Source: Saccharomyces paradoxus (taxonomy: Eukaryota; Ascomycota; Saccharomycetes; Saccharomycetales; Saccharomycetaceae). From it: a DNA stretch of 64,000 nt. A model generated the notes under the pieces. It made no database searches. It saw nothing but the letters and a program-made list of their open reading frames with translations, and was not told where the DNA came from. Each line of letters begins with the position of its first letter. Position 1 is the stretch's first letter. Where the stretch lies: the NCBI RefSeq assembly GCF_002079055.1, contig NC_047493.1, positions 682,001-746,000 on the forward strand, given 5' to 3'. The position numbers were made by a program, and so were the translations under genes. Shown piece by piece: positions 8,020-17,325 of the stretch.

Positions 8020-9438
8020 ATGTCAAGATCACTTTTGGTAGAGAATAGTAGAACGATTAATAGTAATGAAGAGAATGGTATAAACGAAAGTCAATATATT
8101 TTACAAAAGAGAAACGTTCCAAGAACAATTCTCGGTAATGTCACGAACAATGCAAATATCCTGCAGGAGATCTCTATGAACAAAAAAATCGGAATGAAGG
8201 GCTTCTCGAAATTGAGCTCTTTCTTCCCCTTGAAGGACGAGGTTTCGAGAGCCGACGATTTTACCTCCTCTTTTAATGATAGTAGACAGGGAGGGAAACA
8301 AGAGGTGTTAAACAATAAGGAAAATATCCCTGAATATGGATATTCAAAGCAGAAAAAGCAGCAGCAGTGTTCAAACGATGACTCTCTTCATACGAATTCA
8401 ACTACCTTGAACCGTAATCGGTTGGTATATTCCGAGAACAAATCGTTTTCTACCCAAATCGAATGGCAGAAAAAAAGTGTGAGAGAAGATTCCAAAAAAA
8501 AAAGACCAATATCAACTCTTGTAGAGCAAGATGACCAAAAAAAGTTTAAATTACATGAGTTTACTACAGAAGAAGAGATTCTGGAGGAATATGAATGGGA
8601 TGATTTAGACGAAGAAGATTTTGATGATCCGTTAATGGTGAGCGAAGACGTTAATGATATCTTTGATTACCTACACCACTTAGAAATAATCACATTACCA
8701 AATAAGGCAAATCTCTATAAGCATAAGAACATTAAACAGAACAGAGACATCTTGGTGAATTGGATAATCAAGATTCATAATAAGTTTGGGCTCCTGCCGG
8801 AAACTTTATATTTGGCCATAAACATAATGGATAGATTTCTTTGTGAAGAGGTGGTACAATTAAATAGATTACAACTGGTTGGTACATCATGCTTGTTCAT
8901 CGCCTCTAAATATGAGGAAATTTACTCTCCAAGCATAAAACATTTCGCGTACGAGACAGACGGTGCATGCTCTGTGGAAGAAATTAAGGAAGGTGAAAGA
9001 TTTATATTGGAAAAACTAGACTTTCAAATTAGTTTCGCTAATCCAATGAATTTCTTAAGGAGAATATCAAAGGCGGATGACTATGATATTCAGTCTAGGA
9101 CGTTAGCAAAGTTCTTAATGGAAATATCTATAGTGGATTTCAAGTTCATTGGGATATTACCATCATTATGCGCCTCGGCGGCGATGTTCCTCTCGAGAAA
9201 AATGCTAGGTAAAGGCAGCTGGGATGGTAATTTGATTCACTATAGTGGTGGTTACACAAAGGCAAAACTATATCCCGTTTGCCAACTATTGATGGATTAT
9301 CTTGTCGGATCCGCCATTCATGACGAGTTCTTAAAGAAATATCAGTCGAGAAGATTTTTAAAGGCTTCCATAATTTCTATCGAATGGGCATTGAAAGTAA
9401 GGAAGAATGGGTATGATATTATGACTTTGCATGAGTGA
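8020..9438 (+). CDS. CLB1: Clb1, B-type G2/M cyclin
   Basis: 472 residues from the ATG at 8020 (MSRSLLVENSRTI); the frame is open further upstream, but only with non-ATG starts. Clb1 activates Cdc28 (Cdk1) for entry into mitosis, with its paralogue Clb2. Visible: a destruction box R35-T-I-L38-GNVTN43, a KEN box at 100-102, basic NLS-like runs (KKKRP), an acidic linker, and a double cyclin fold from about residue 205 (DILVNWIIKIHNKFGLLPET; LVGTSCLFIASKYEEI) to the end. It is convergent with CLB6. Several N-terminal residues differ from the S288C protein I remember, while the cyclin box is almost identical. Confidence 0.98.
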   Translation: MSRSLLVENSRTINSNEENGINESQYILQKRNVPRTILGNVTNNANILQEISMNKKIGMKGFSKLSSFFPLKDEVSRADDFTSSFNDSRQGGKQEVLNNKENIPEYGYSKQKKQQQCSNDDSLHTNSTTLNRNRLVYSENKSFSTQIEWQKKSVREDSKKKRPISTLVEQDDQKKFKLHEFTTEEEILEEYEWDDLDEEDFDDPLMVSEDVNDIFDYLHHLEIITLPNKANLYKHKNIKQNRDILVNWIIKIHNKFGLLPETLYLAINIMDRFLCEEVVQLNRLQLVGTSCLFIASKYEEIYSPSIKHFAYETDGACSVEEIKEGERFILEKLDFQISFANPMNFLRRISKADDYDIQSRTLAKFLMEISIVDFKFIGILPSLCASAAMFLSRKMLGKGSWDGNLIHYSGGYTKAKLYPVCQLLMDYLVGSAIHDEFLKKYQSRRFLKASIISIEWALKVRKNGYDIMTLHE

Positions 9439-9723
9439 AGGCGAGAGCCTCCACAGAAACCAAAATTCGTTTCCCTTACTTTATCATCTGTTTTACAGAA
9501 AAATTTAGGCATTCATTATTCATATAACGGTTATCTCATATATATTATCACACGGTGTCAGTTTTGTAAGCTGTAATAATTAATTTATTAATCTTAGTTT
9601 TTTTTCCGTGATTGGAAAATTAACTTGAGAATGACGAATAATGCATTTTCTTTTTTTTTGAATACATAAAAGAAATAAAGTATGTCTATCGATGATATTT
9701 AGGATGCAGAGTGGGTTAAAAGG

Positions 9724-10887
9724 CTATAATTCTGATCTGTGATTCAATGTTTTTTGTTTACACCAGTCAAAAACCTTGAAGTAAACCATGCCATGTTTTG
9801 GCTTTTTGTATTTAAGCCTCAACGAATCGAGATTCGTTTCAGGTACAGCAATATCTTTAATCAATTCATTGATAAAATCCTCAAACGCTGGGTCTGATTC
9901 AATACCGATACCGCCACTATAATGAATAAAAGTATCGTCCCATTTGGAACTGTCATTTTTAATTTTTCTGGCGATATACATGGACATGGCAGCTAAATAT
10001 GATGGTTTCACGTGGATAAACTTATTGCAACATATAGAATACTCCATGATAAATTTGGCTATGTTCCTTGTTTCAATGCAGTAGTTGTCAGCTTTAGAAA
10101 TTCTTCTAATGAAATTTAGAGGGTTTGGTAGAGATATGTTGTAACCTAGAGAACTTAGAATGAATAGTTCAGCCTTCCTAATTCCTTCGACAGTGGCAGC
10201 ACCGTCAGTCACATAGGCAAAATTTGCTATTTTAGGTAATTTAACTTCTTCAAATTTACAGGCAATGAACAGGCAAGTTATGCATAGTAGTTGTAATTTG
10301 TTCAATTTAACAACGTTTTGTGATAAAAATCGATCCAGTAGGTTTATCGCTAAAAATAATGTTTCAGGTAAGCAGTGAAATTTCTCGTGAACCTCAATCA
10401 ACCAATCAATTAATAGAGCTCTCATGGAACTTTTCAAATGGTAGGGGGATTGCGTATCCATTAAGTAGTTATGTGTTGGTAGCGTTTGAATTTCCTTCTC
10501 GTAAAGATGAGAAAATATAGAATCTGTATATTCTGCTACCATAAATGGATCATTTATCTCCAATGAATCTAAATTCTTCCATTGATGATGTTTCACTTTT
10601 TTTGAGGTCTTTGGCCCTACAGTATCAGTTGAATCATTTGATAATCGCCTCTTCTTGGTCTTTTCTAAATGAGTGGAATCTCTTTGTAATTTACCTTGAG
10701 GGAGTTGCAAAGCATCGATCTTATTACTGTTTACCTCGGATAGGACTTTCTTTTCATTTGTAGAATGAGGTGTTAAGTTAATTGAATTTTCTCTGGGAAT
10801 AGTGTGGAGGATATTTTCCTTGCCTATACGATTCTCATTATTAACTTGGATTTTTCTTTCACTGATTGGACTAGGAATACAATTCAT
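9724..10887 (-). CDS. CLB6: Clb6, S-phase B-type cyclin
   Basis: 387 residues. Clb6 with Cdc28 triggers early origin firing in S phase. The cyclin box begins with the hydrophobic-patch helix MRALLIDW (155-162), followed by LPETLFLAINLLDRFL and CITCLFIACKFEE. The N-terminus carries SP/TP sites (S6-P7, T39-P40) of the kind used for Cdc4-directed destruction, a KEN sequence at 23-25 and a basic run KTKKRRLS (76-83) that could be an NLS. The end is TLNHRSEL after CKQK; I remember S. cerevisiae Clb6 as 380 residues ending soon after CKQK, so the tail looks a few residues longer here. Its promoter has MBF sites. Confidence 0.97.
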   Translation of the reverse strand: MNCIPSPISERKIQVNNENRIGKENILHTIPRENSINLTPHSTNEKKVLSEVNSNKIDALQLPQGKLQRDSTHLEKTKKRRLSNDSTDTVGPKTSKKVKHHQWKNLDSLEINDPFMVAEYTDSIFSHLYEKEIQTLPTHNYLMDTQSPYHLKSSMRALLIDWLIEVHEKFHCLPETLFLAINLLDRFLSQNVVKLNKLQLLCITCLFIACKFEEVKLPKIANFAYVTDGAATVEGIRKAELFILSSLGYNISLPNPLNFIRRISKADNYCIETRNIAKFIMEYSICCNKFIHVKPSYLAAMSMYIARKIKNDSSKWDDTFIHYSGGIGIESDPAFEDFINELIKDIAVPETNLDSLRLKYKKPKHGMVYFKVFDWCKQKTLNHRSEL

Positions 10888-11262
10888 TTTAAAAAACTAA
10901 AAGAAAGTAGAAATAACACTGAATAATAATTTCCAACACACTGTTAGTATGTTGTTATTTGAGTATGAATGCTGGATTGGTAAGCCTTTCTATTGTATGA
11001 CACAATTGAAAAGTCACTTGTATGAGATGAAGTGGTTATATATATGTTCATAAGAAGAAGGCAAAAACTTAACCCTAGAAAAGAAAGCAATCAATATGCT
11101 AAAACGGTAAATATTTAAACGCAAGTTGCGAATTGCCAATTGCCAATTGTGGGATACACAGGGGACGTAGAAACAACCATGACCTGTATCCTGTAGTAGA
11201 CCGCTTGTTTTTACCGCAGAAGGTCCTTTTTTGTTTACCGTCGCAAAAAAAACGCGAAGAAT

Positions 11263-11328
11263 ACGCGTTGGTCGTTAAATTTTGTGGTACGCGTAATTGT
11301 TATTTGGTATTTTATTTTAGGGACGCGC
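11263..11328 (-). promoter_or_regulatory. MCB (MBF) sites upstream of CLB6
   Basis: Two perfect ACGCGT boxes (11263-11268 and 11289-11294) plus further ACGCG/CGCGAA cores near 11251 and 11323, about 365-440 bp upstream of the CLB6 ATG. ACGCGT is the MluI cell-cycle box bound by Mbp1-Swi6, and CLB6 is a known G1/S MBF target. MBF sites work in both orientations. Confidence 0.8.
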
Positions 11329-11495
11329 TTCTTGTCTATACGGGTGATATAGGATTTTCTTCATTCCTGCTTGTATTGGCTCCATTTAACTGGCAACTTA
11401 ACTTTTGCACCGCTTAATAGCTTCTCACAATTGCATTAAAGGCCAAAAAAAATCTAAGAAAAAATACAGGCCAGGGAGCCTATTAGCTATAAAAA

Positions 11496-11567
11496 AGCTC
11501 GCACTCAGGATCGAACTAAGGACCAACAGATTTGCAATCTGCTGCGCTACCACTGCGCCATACGAGC
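11496..11567 (-). tRNA. tC(GCA)G: tRNA-Cys (GCA)
   Basis: 72 nt on the - strand. Acceptor GCTCGTA pairs with TGCGAGC, discriminator T; anticodon loop TTGCAAA gives GCA; the T arm contains AGTTCGATCC. A T6 run follows the 3' end (A-run at 11491-11496 on the + strand). I remember S288C as carrying the Ty3-1 element just upstream of this gene; here the upstream side (11568 onwards) shows no sigma LTR. Confidence 0.96.
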
Positions 11568-11672
11568 TCGCATTTGTGGGAGTTGTTTAATTCAGTGCCC
11601 AGCTAATACCAATGTTTCTTGGCAATCTTGATACACTTTCCTAGTGAAGTAAACTGTTGTCAGGACTTATTA

Positions 11673-12005
11673 TGAGGATTTGGTGAATAATTAGATAATT
11701 GTTGGGATTCCATTGTTACTAAAGGCTATAATAATAGGTATACAGAATATACTAGAAGTTCTCCTCGAGGATATAGGAATCCACAAAATGGAATCGATAA
11801 TTCTACATAGTGTTATAACTTTATCTTCTTTCCTTTTATATGTTGTCATTCATTATCCTATTACATTATCAATCCTTGCGTTTCAGCTTCCATTAGATTG
11901 GATGACTGTTTCCCAATCTTTATTTCATCTTCTAACATCACATTTGATAATATACTAGTAATATGAATACTGGTCAATAGATGATAGTTGATTCTTATTC
12001 CAACA
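11673..12005 (-). mobile_element. Ty1/Ty2-type delta LTR (solo), inverted
   Basis: About 333 bp on the - strand: reading that strand it begins TGTTGGAATAAGAATCAACT and shows GGAAGCTGAAACGCAAGGAT and CCTCGAGGAGAACTTCTAGT. It lies about 105 bp upstream of the tRNA-Cys 5' end, the usual Ty1 target zone. Its 5' third looks closer to canonical delta than the copy at 5421, and the rest is nearly identical to that copy. Solo LTR, looks whole, no internal region. Confidence 0.92.
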
Positions 12006-12268
12006 TCTTTAGCCCCTTTAACCCTTGCTTTTCAACCTTTCCTTGTGTAGATTAATGGTGGTGTGTAGTGTTTTTGGTAAGTCATTTTTTTTTTATCATT
12101 TTTGCTTCTGCCGTTCGTTATTGGATAATCCCCGAAATATGCTAAAGTGAGGCTGACACATTTGAAAAACATAAATACGTACTGGAATAAACACTCAAAC
12201 ACATTATTGGTAACAACGACGGAAAGGTGGACTAATAAGCATGCTGAATAATGAGGGCTAGCTTATTG
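12006..12268 (+). promoter_or_regulatory. CLD1 upstream region
   Basis: About 260 bp between the inverted delta and CLD1. AT-rich with a T9 run near 12087. An out-of-frame ATG at 12241 opens an ORF of two codons (ATG CTG, then TGA), and a second, in-frame ATG lies at 12251. No other site recognised. Confidence 0.5.
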
Positions 12269-13606
12269 ATGTTTAAGTCAGCTCTAAGCTCTATAATAAG
12301 GAGACCCTTGAAAGGTTTTCAACTTCTTAGAGGGGTCAACCCATCTAACACACGGCCACAATCCCCTAGAGCCTCCGCAAGAGACGTTAGGGAAAAGCAG
12401 ATATTAAGAACGCCGTCAGCACCGACTGCGATCCCATTAAGGGAGATTATCTATAGAGTTCCAGGCTTGTTTCCCCGCCCTTTAGAAGATTCTGTTAAGG
12501 ACTTCCGAGATTTTATTAAGAATGAGGATGCCTTCCAGACACAGCTTTTGAAAACGCTGCCGTTTTATCCGAGTCCTTCAGAATCAAAAGCGTCAAGGCT
12601 CATAAGAACAGTTGTTGATGATGATGGTAACTACATCAATGAATTTTGCATACGCCCTCAAAAACCTTCAGTGCCTGATGCTGATTTAAAACACCTGGTT
12701 TTTATTCATGGCTACGGAGCTGGATTGGGTTTTTTCATTAAGAATTTTGAGGATATTCCTCTATTAAATAATGAATGGTGTATACATGCTATTGACTTGC
12801 CTGGTTATGGTTTCTCTTCAAGACCTAAGTTTCCATTCGAGTATCCAAGAGATAATCTTCACAGCGTCCAAGATTGGTTTCACGAAAGAATACACACGTG
12901 GTTTAGTAAAAGAAATCTTTTGAAGCGGCCTGACAAAAACATTGTCATGGCACATTCTTTAGGGTCTTATTTGATGGCGTTATACCTGCAAAAATATAAG
13001 GAGTCCCCATCTTTCAAAAAACTGATTCTTTGTTCCCCGGCAGGCGTATCTTATAGAGATTTCAATAACACTGCTTCAGAGATTGAAAAATGGAAGCCAC
13101 CACCTTGGTGGTATGTCAAGCTTTGGGATAGGAATATTTCGCCTTTTACACTAGTAAGAAATTCTCGCCAGTTTGGTTCTAAAATTACAAGTGGATGGTC
13201 ATATCGGCGCTTTAAGCATATATTGAATGGTGATCCAGAACAGTCGAAACGGTTTGAAGCTCTGCATAGATACGCATATTCTATTTTCAATAAGCGTGGT
13301 TCAGGGGAATACCTATTAAGTTTCGCTCTGAAGTGTGGTGGTGAACCAAGGCTATCCTTGGAGGAGCAGCTATTTGATGGTACAAACTTGAATGTTTTAA
13401 AAAGTAGTAATTGTGAATGGGTTTGGCTTTATGGTGATGACGACTGGATGGATGTGAATGGTGGGCTTAGGGTATCAAAATTCTTGAACGAGAAGTTGAG
13501 ACAAAAAAGTAATGTCATCATTGTTCCTCATTCAGGGCATCACCTGTATCTGGATAACTATAAGTTTTTTAATAACATTCTTGCGAAAGAAATGCAAAAA
13601 GTGTAA
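12269..13606 (+). CDS. CLD1: Cld1, mitochondrial cardiolipin-specific phospholipase
   Basis: Alpha/beta-hydrolase of the ABHD4/5 family that removes an acyl chain from cardiolipin in mitochondria, giving monolysocardiolipin for Taz1 to re-acylate. I choose ATG 12269 ([16 protein letters not shown], 445 aa) because it puts the nucleophile of AHSLG at residue 230, the number known for S. cerevisiae. An in-frame ATG at 12251 would add MRASLL (451 aa). Visible: Arg-rich amphipathic presequence, oxyanion segment [10 protein letters not shown], nucleophile S230, an Asp in YGDDDWMD and the H-x4-D motif HHLYLD near the C-terminus holding the catalytic His. No break seen. Confidence 0.95.
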   Translation: MFKSALSSIIRRPLKGFQLLRGVNPSNTRPQSPRASARDVREKQILRTPSAPTAIPLREIIYRVPGLFPRPLEDSVKDFRDFIKNEDAFQTQLLKTLPFYPSPSESKASRLIRTVVDDDGNYINEFCIRPQKPSVPDADLKHLVFIHGYGAGLGFFIKNFEDIPLLNNEWCIHAIDLPGYGFSSRPKFPFEYPRDNLHSVQDWFHERIHTWFSKRNLLKRPDKNIVMAHSLGSYLMALYLQKYKESPSFKKLILCSPAGVSYRDFNNTASEIEKWKPPPWWYVKLWDRNISPFTLVRNSRQFGSKITSGWSYRRFKHILNGDPEQSKRFEALHRYAYSIFNKRGSGEYLLSFALKCGGEPRLSLEEQLFDGTNLNVLKSSNCEWVWLYGDDDWMDVNGGLRVSKFLNEKLRQKSNVIIVPHSGHHLYLDNYKFFNNILAKEMQKV

Positions 13607-14261
13607 GGAAGAAATCCTAAGCATGTACGTTATATAGCAAAGGTTTTATGTACATTTTCCGGCCTCTTTTTTCTTTTTTTAATATGAAAGTATCGTTTGC
13701 AAACGACTTTTCGTTTTTGTTATTATTTTGTGCGCGGAATTATGTATTGAAGATATCATCTAAAAGTAACTTCAATAATTGTAAATACGCACAACGAAAA
13801 GATGATATTTTCTTATTTTTATTACAAGTGGAAAATATTTGACGCCTGACCACATAATGGTTTTTGGTACGCCCAAATCTTAGTTTTTATTTAATATTTA
13901 TAATTTATCGAATAACTGAGTCCTTTACCTAGCAAAAAAGACAAGAATTTCTACATTGTTTCTCCTTTCTCTATGTTCTATTTCGCAACTGGCCAATCCT
14001 GTTCAATATCAGAATTTGAAATATCCCTGGGGAGCGGTTCCATATAGTATGATTTTGTGGATTTTCTGTCTTCGCAGTTGTATTGTTACCCACTTAAAGC
14101 CTTTCCCGGGGTTTAGAAACCCTAGAACTTGTAAGGATAGAAAAAAAACCGAAAAAAAATTATGCAATAGATATCAGAGTTAGCAACTTTGCATCAGTTT
14201 GAGCTTCTTTTCACTACTCTAGTGTTCGGTATACATATTTACCTGTCGAAGTTGACTAGAA
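13607..14261. other. Intergenic, CLD1 3' side and YGR111W promoter
   Basis: 655 bp without a believable gene. TGTAAATA at 13780-13787 resembles the core of a Puf3 site in the CLD1 3' region but lacks the usual C two bases upstream, so I give it little weight. ORFs of 64-75 codons here look random. Confidence 0.5.
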
Positions 14262-15464
14262 ATGACAGCCTCATCAAATGAAGATGGCTTAGTGTTCGAA
14301 TGTTACAGCGATCCCGAATTAAAAAGATGGACACACCTTGCTAATGCAAAAACTTGGAAAGGTATTCTGACAGTGCAGCAGTACGCCGATAGAGAACAAT
14401 TGCTAGGGTCTTCAGAGATTTCTCAAAAGAATAAATCAAACGAGATGATGGAAACATACCCAAAAAGTTATCAGTGGCTTGGGCAGAAGTACTTTGTTTT
14501 GAAGGACCGATCTTTGCCAGAAAATGGAGAATTCAGCCAAGTTGTTTCCAGTTGCGAAACTTTAAACAGGATTGGATATTGTATTCATCCAGGTTCTAAT
14601 GGGAAAATCGAGCCAGCTTTGATTGTATGCATCGGAGGCGTGTTTACCTTCGAAAACCATCGCCGCAAGGGCTACGCCAAGAACATGATCATTAAACTGA
14701 ATGAATTTTACGACAAAATACGTGATGAAGCTAACAACGTATTAGAGTTGAAGAATCTGGTAATTAACCTTTACAGCGAGGTCGGAGAATATTATTCCAC
14801 ACTAGGATACAAGAGTATGCATGTTCCCTTGCATCATCTTTCCAAATTAGATGAACTCACTAAGAGATATTGCGGAGAAGGAGATGTAAATGATGGCAAG
14901 TACTTGGAATTTGATGATTATAGGGGTTTAGTAGAACTACATGAAGCACAGTTCAAAGAAAGTTTATTAAGTTTACACGAGGAAAACCCAGAGAAGTTTA
15001 TTTTTACTGTTGCCCCAGATTTTGACATTTTCAAATGGTTTCAGTATCGTGACCTTTTTATTATGAAGAAATCAGGAAGAAAAACTCAGCAAAATTTGTC
15101 CTTTGGATATGCATTGAGTGATGACAGCCACATCATATGGCATCACAATTGGAACGGCGATTCTCTCATTATTGTCAAAATTCATATACCTGACGAAACA
15201 ATCCAAGGAAAAGAATTGAGGCTCAAAAAGCTGCTAAAGAAAGCTATAGAAGAAACAAAGATGCACGGATTACAAGAGTTAGAATTTTGGGATGAAGAAA
15301 TTCCTATTAAACGGTATCCACAACTGTTCCAGTTATTGACAGAGCTAGAAAATGAATCTAAAGTTTTCTCAGAAAACGGTTCCATCAGTGCTGTTCGACC
15401 CCCCAAAGGGTACGCGGCTGAACAGGTTATTTGGGATAATAATACCAAATTCTGTTGGTTTTAA
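14262..15464 (+). CDS. YGR111W: Putative GNAT-type acetyltransferase, LYC1-like
   Basis: 400 residues, the length of S. cerevisiae Ygr111w, an uncharacterised protein. The segment around residues 125-145 (CIGGVFTFENHRRKGYAKNM) has the acetyl-CoA-binding R-x-x-G-x-A signature of GNAT enzymes (R134, G137, A139) after a beta-strand, and then LVINLYSEVGEYYSTLGY, typical of GNAT motif B. The architecture resembles yeast lysine N6-acetyltransferase LYC1 of lysine-degrading fungi. Fold is well supported; substrate is unknown, and S. cerevisiae is not known to use LYC1 for lysine breakdown. No signal peptide or membrane helix. Confidence 0.9.
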   Translation: MTASSNEDGLVFECYSDPELKRWTHLANAKTWKGILTVQQYADREQLLGSSEISQKNKSNEMMETYPKSYQWLGQKYFVLKDRSLPENGEFSQVVSSCETLNRIGYCIHPGSNGKIEPALIVCIGGVFTFENHRRKGYAKNMIIKLNEFYDKIRDEANNVLELKNLVINLYSEVGEYYSTLGYKSMHVPLHHLSKLDELTKRYCGEGDVNDGKYLEFDDYRGLVELHEAQFKESLLSLHEENPEKFIFTVAPDFDIFKWFQYRDLFIMKKSGRKTQQNLSFGYALSDDSHIIWHHNWNGDSLIIVKIHIPDETIQGKELRLKKLLKKAIEETKMHGLQELEFWDEEIPIKRYPQLFQLLTELENESKVFSENGSISAVRPPKGYAAEQVIWDNNTKFCWF

Positions 15465-15800
15465 GTCAACTATTGTATTGCCAATACAAAAAAAAAGTTA
15501 GCTGTTGAACTATATAATCATTATTTTCTTTTAAAATTCATATATACTACCGCCTACGGCAAAAGATTCAACCTCTTTTTTTGTGCTTTCCTCCAAAAAT
15601 GCTTGCCTGTCGAAGGTGTGTAATATTACTTTCTTTTCCGGTTTTCTTCGTAGCTCGCATCGATGTAGCCGAATGAATTTAAGGGATTGTTATGCAATGA
15701 TGAAAGATTTTTCACCTAAAATATCGTTTGCTGAGAACAGCCATTAAAGTGTTCCTTCATTTAATAACCCATATTTAGGATCCAATAAAAGAAGAAAAGA
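15465..15800. other. Intergenic YGR111W-SHY1
   Basis: 336 bp with poly-A/T runs. It holds the YGR111W 3' region and the SHY1 promoter; I recognise no specific site. Confidence 0.4.
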
Positions 15801-16970
15801 ATGCCTTTACTAGGGGCCAGGTGCACTTACCGTTTGTTTTCAAACATCGCATCAGTTTCCATTAGGAATGCCATTGGCAAATCGTCATACCCTTTAACTT
15901 TACGGAATCAACAGTACCGAGGCATTATAACATCAACTGTAGACTGGAAACCAATCAAGACGGGCAGGAGCCCAAATGATGATTCTCGAAGGAAAGGATC
16001 CCTCGGCAAGAAAATTGTTCTGGGCCTGATGTTCGCAATGCCTATAATATCCTTCTATTTAGGAACTTGGCAAGTAAGGAGGTTAAAGTGGAAGACTAAG
16101 TTGATTGCGGCATGTGAAACTAAACTGACTTATGAACCGATACCACTTCCCAAGTCATTTACACCTGATATGTGCGAAGATTGGGAATACCGTAAAGTTA
16201 TCCTTACCGGTCACTTCCTTCACAGTCAAGAGATGTTTGTTGGTCCAAGAAAGAAAAATGGAGAGAAGGGTTATTTTTTGTTCACACCGTTCATTAGAGA
16301 TGACACCGGTGAAAAAGTGCTGATAGAAAGAGGGTGGATCAGTGAAGAAAAAGTGGCCCCTGACTCAAGAAATCTACACCATTTATCGTTGCCTCAAGGA
16401 GATCATTTGAAAGTAGTTTGTTTGGTAAGACCACCAAAGAAAAGAGGTTCGTTACAATGGGCGAAAAAGGATCCGAATTCTAGATTGTGGCAGGTGCCGG
16501 ACATATATGACATGGCAAGATCATCTGGGTGCACGCCTATTCAATTTCAAGCTTTGTATGACATGAAGGACCACCCAATAATCAAGGAACACACAAAGAG
16601 CGAGGCTCCACAAAATAATCCGGCTTCTAGCCTCTGGATGTTCTGGAAACGGGAACATACGACTACTGAGGACCGAACGCAAGCTGTCGCTAATAATATA
16701 TCGAAACTTAATGCTAGGCAGGAAAACCCAACAGACCAAACGATCGAATTCGATGAACGGCAGTTCATTAAAGCAGGTGTCCCCATAGGTCGGAAGCCCA
16801 CTATTGACCTGAAGAATAACCATTTACAATACTTGGTAACATGGTATGGTCTTTCGTTTTTGAGCACAATCTTCCTTATCGTGGCCCTTCGGAAGGCCAA
16901 AAGAGGGGGGGTTATATCCCAGGATCAGCTGATCAACGAGAAACTAAAGCATTCAAAGAAGTATATGTGA
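15801..16970 (+). CDS. SHY1: Shy1 (SURF1 family), cytochrome c oxidase assembly
   Basis: 389 residues, equal to S. cerevisiae Shy1, the SURF1 orthologue of the mitochondrial inner membrane that helps build the Cox1 module of complex IV. It begins with a basic presequence (MPLLGARCTYRLFSNIASVS). Helix 1 lies near residues 70-90 and runs into the family signature GTWQVRRLKWK. A large intermembrane-space domain contains VGPRKKNGEKGYFLFTPF and IERGWIS. Helix 2 lies near residues 345-365 (LVTWYGLSFLSTIFLIVALR). The hydrophilic insert around residues 255-310 is a yeast feature. Confidence 0.97.
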   Translation: MPLLGARCTYRLFSNIASVSIRNAIGKSSYPLTLRNQQYRGIITSTVDWKPIKTGRSPNDDSRRKGSLGKKIVLGLMFAMPIISFYLGTWQVRRLKWKTKLIAACETKLTYEPIPLPKSFTPDMCEDWEYRKVILTGHFLHSQEMFVGPRKKNGEKGYFLFTPFIRDDTGEKVLIERGWISEEKVAPDSRNLHHLSLPQGDHLKVVCLVRPPKKRGSLQWAKKDPNSRLWQVPDIYDMARSSGCTPIQFQALYDMKDHPIIKEHTKSEAPQNNPASSLWMFWKREHTTTEDRTQAVANNISKLNARQENPTDQTIEFDERQFIKAGVPIGRKPTIDLKNNHLQYLVTWYGLSFLSTIFLIVALRKAKRGGVISQDQLINEKLKHSKKYM

Positions 16971-17325
16971 ATGGCAAGCTCTCTGCCTGTGTTATCGAAT
17001 TCTGCCAAGAAGTGCAGAAGTTTACAAACCCGATCTAACATTATTTTACGGTAGGTTCGCATTACTATAATTGGGTTGTGGCAGACTTAAATAATTTAAA
17101 CTTGTACATAACACTTTTCCATCCGTATATCTGATGTGTTATCCACGACATCACTATTGCGCGTTGCCCGGACAATATCGATAAATAATAGCCAAAACAA
17201 ACATGTTTTATCGACGCATGAATCCTTAATGCTAAAAGCGTACCATTGCAGTAGATCTTGGAGTGTATAAGCCCAGCAATTGCACCAAAATACTGCCAAA
17301 AGGGTTTATAGTACTACTTCCACTT
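16971..17325. other. Intergenic SHY1-DAM1
   Basis: 355 bp. No recognised site. The reading frame of DAM1 stays open upstream to about 17263 but without an ATG, so the extension is not used. Confidence 0.4.

Noticed and set aside
11713-11958. 81-codon ORF between tRNA-Cys and CLD1
   Set aside because: Lies wholly inside the inverted delta LTR.
13780-13787. TGTAAATA as a Puf3 site in the CLD1 3' UTR
   Set aside because: Lacks the C two bases upstream that Puf3 targets usually have, and lies 170 bp past the stop.
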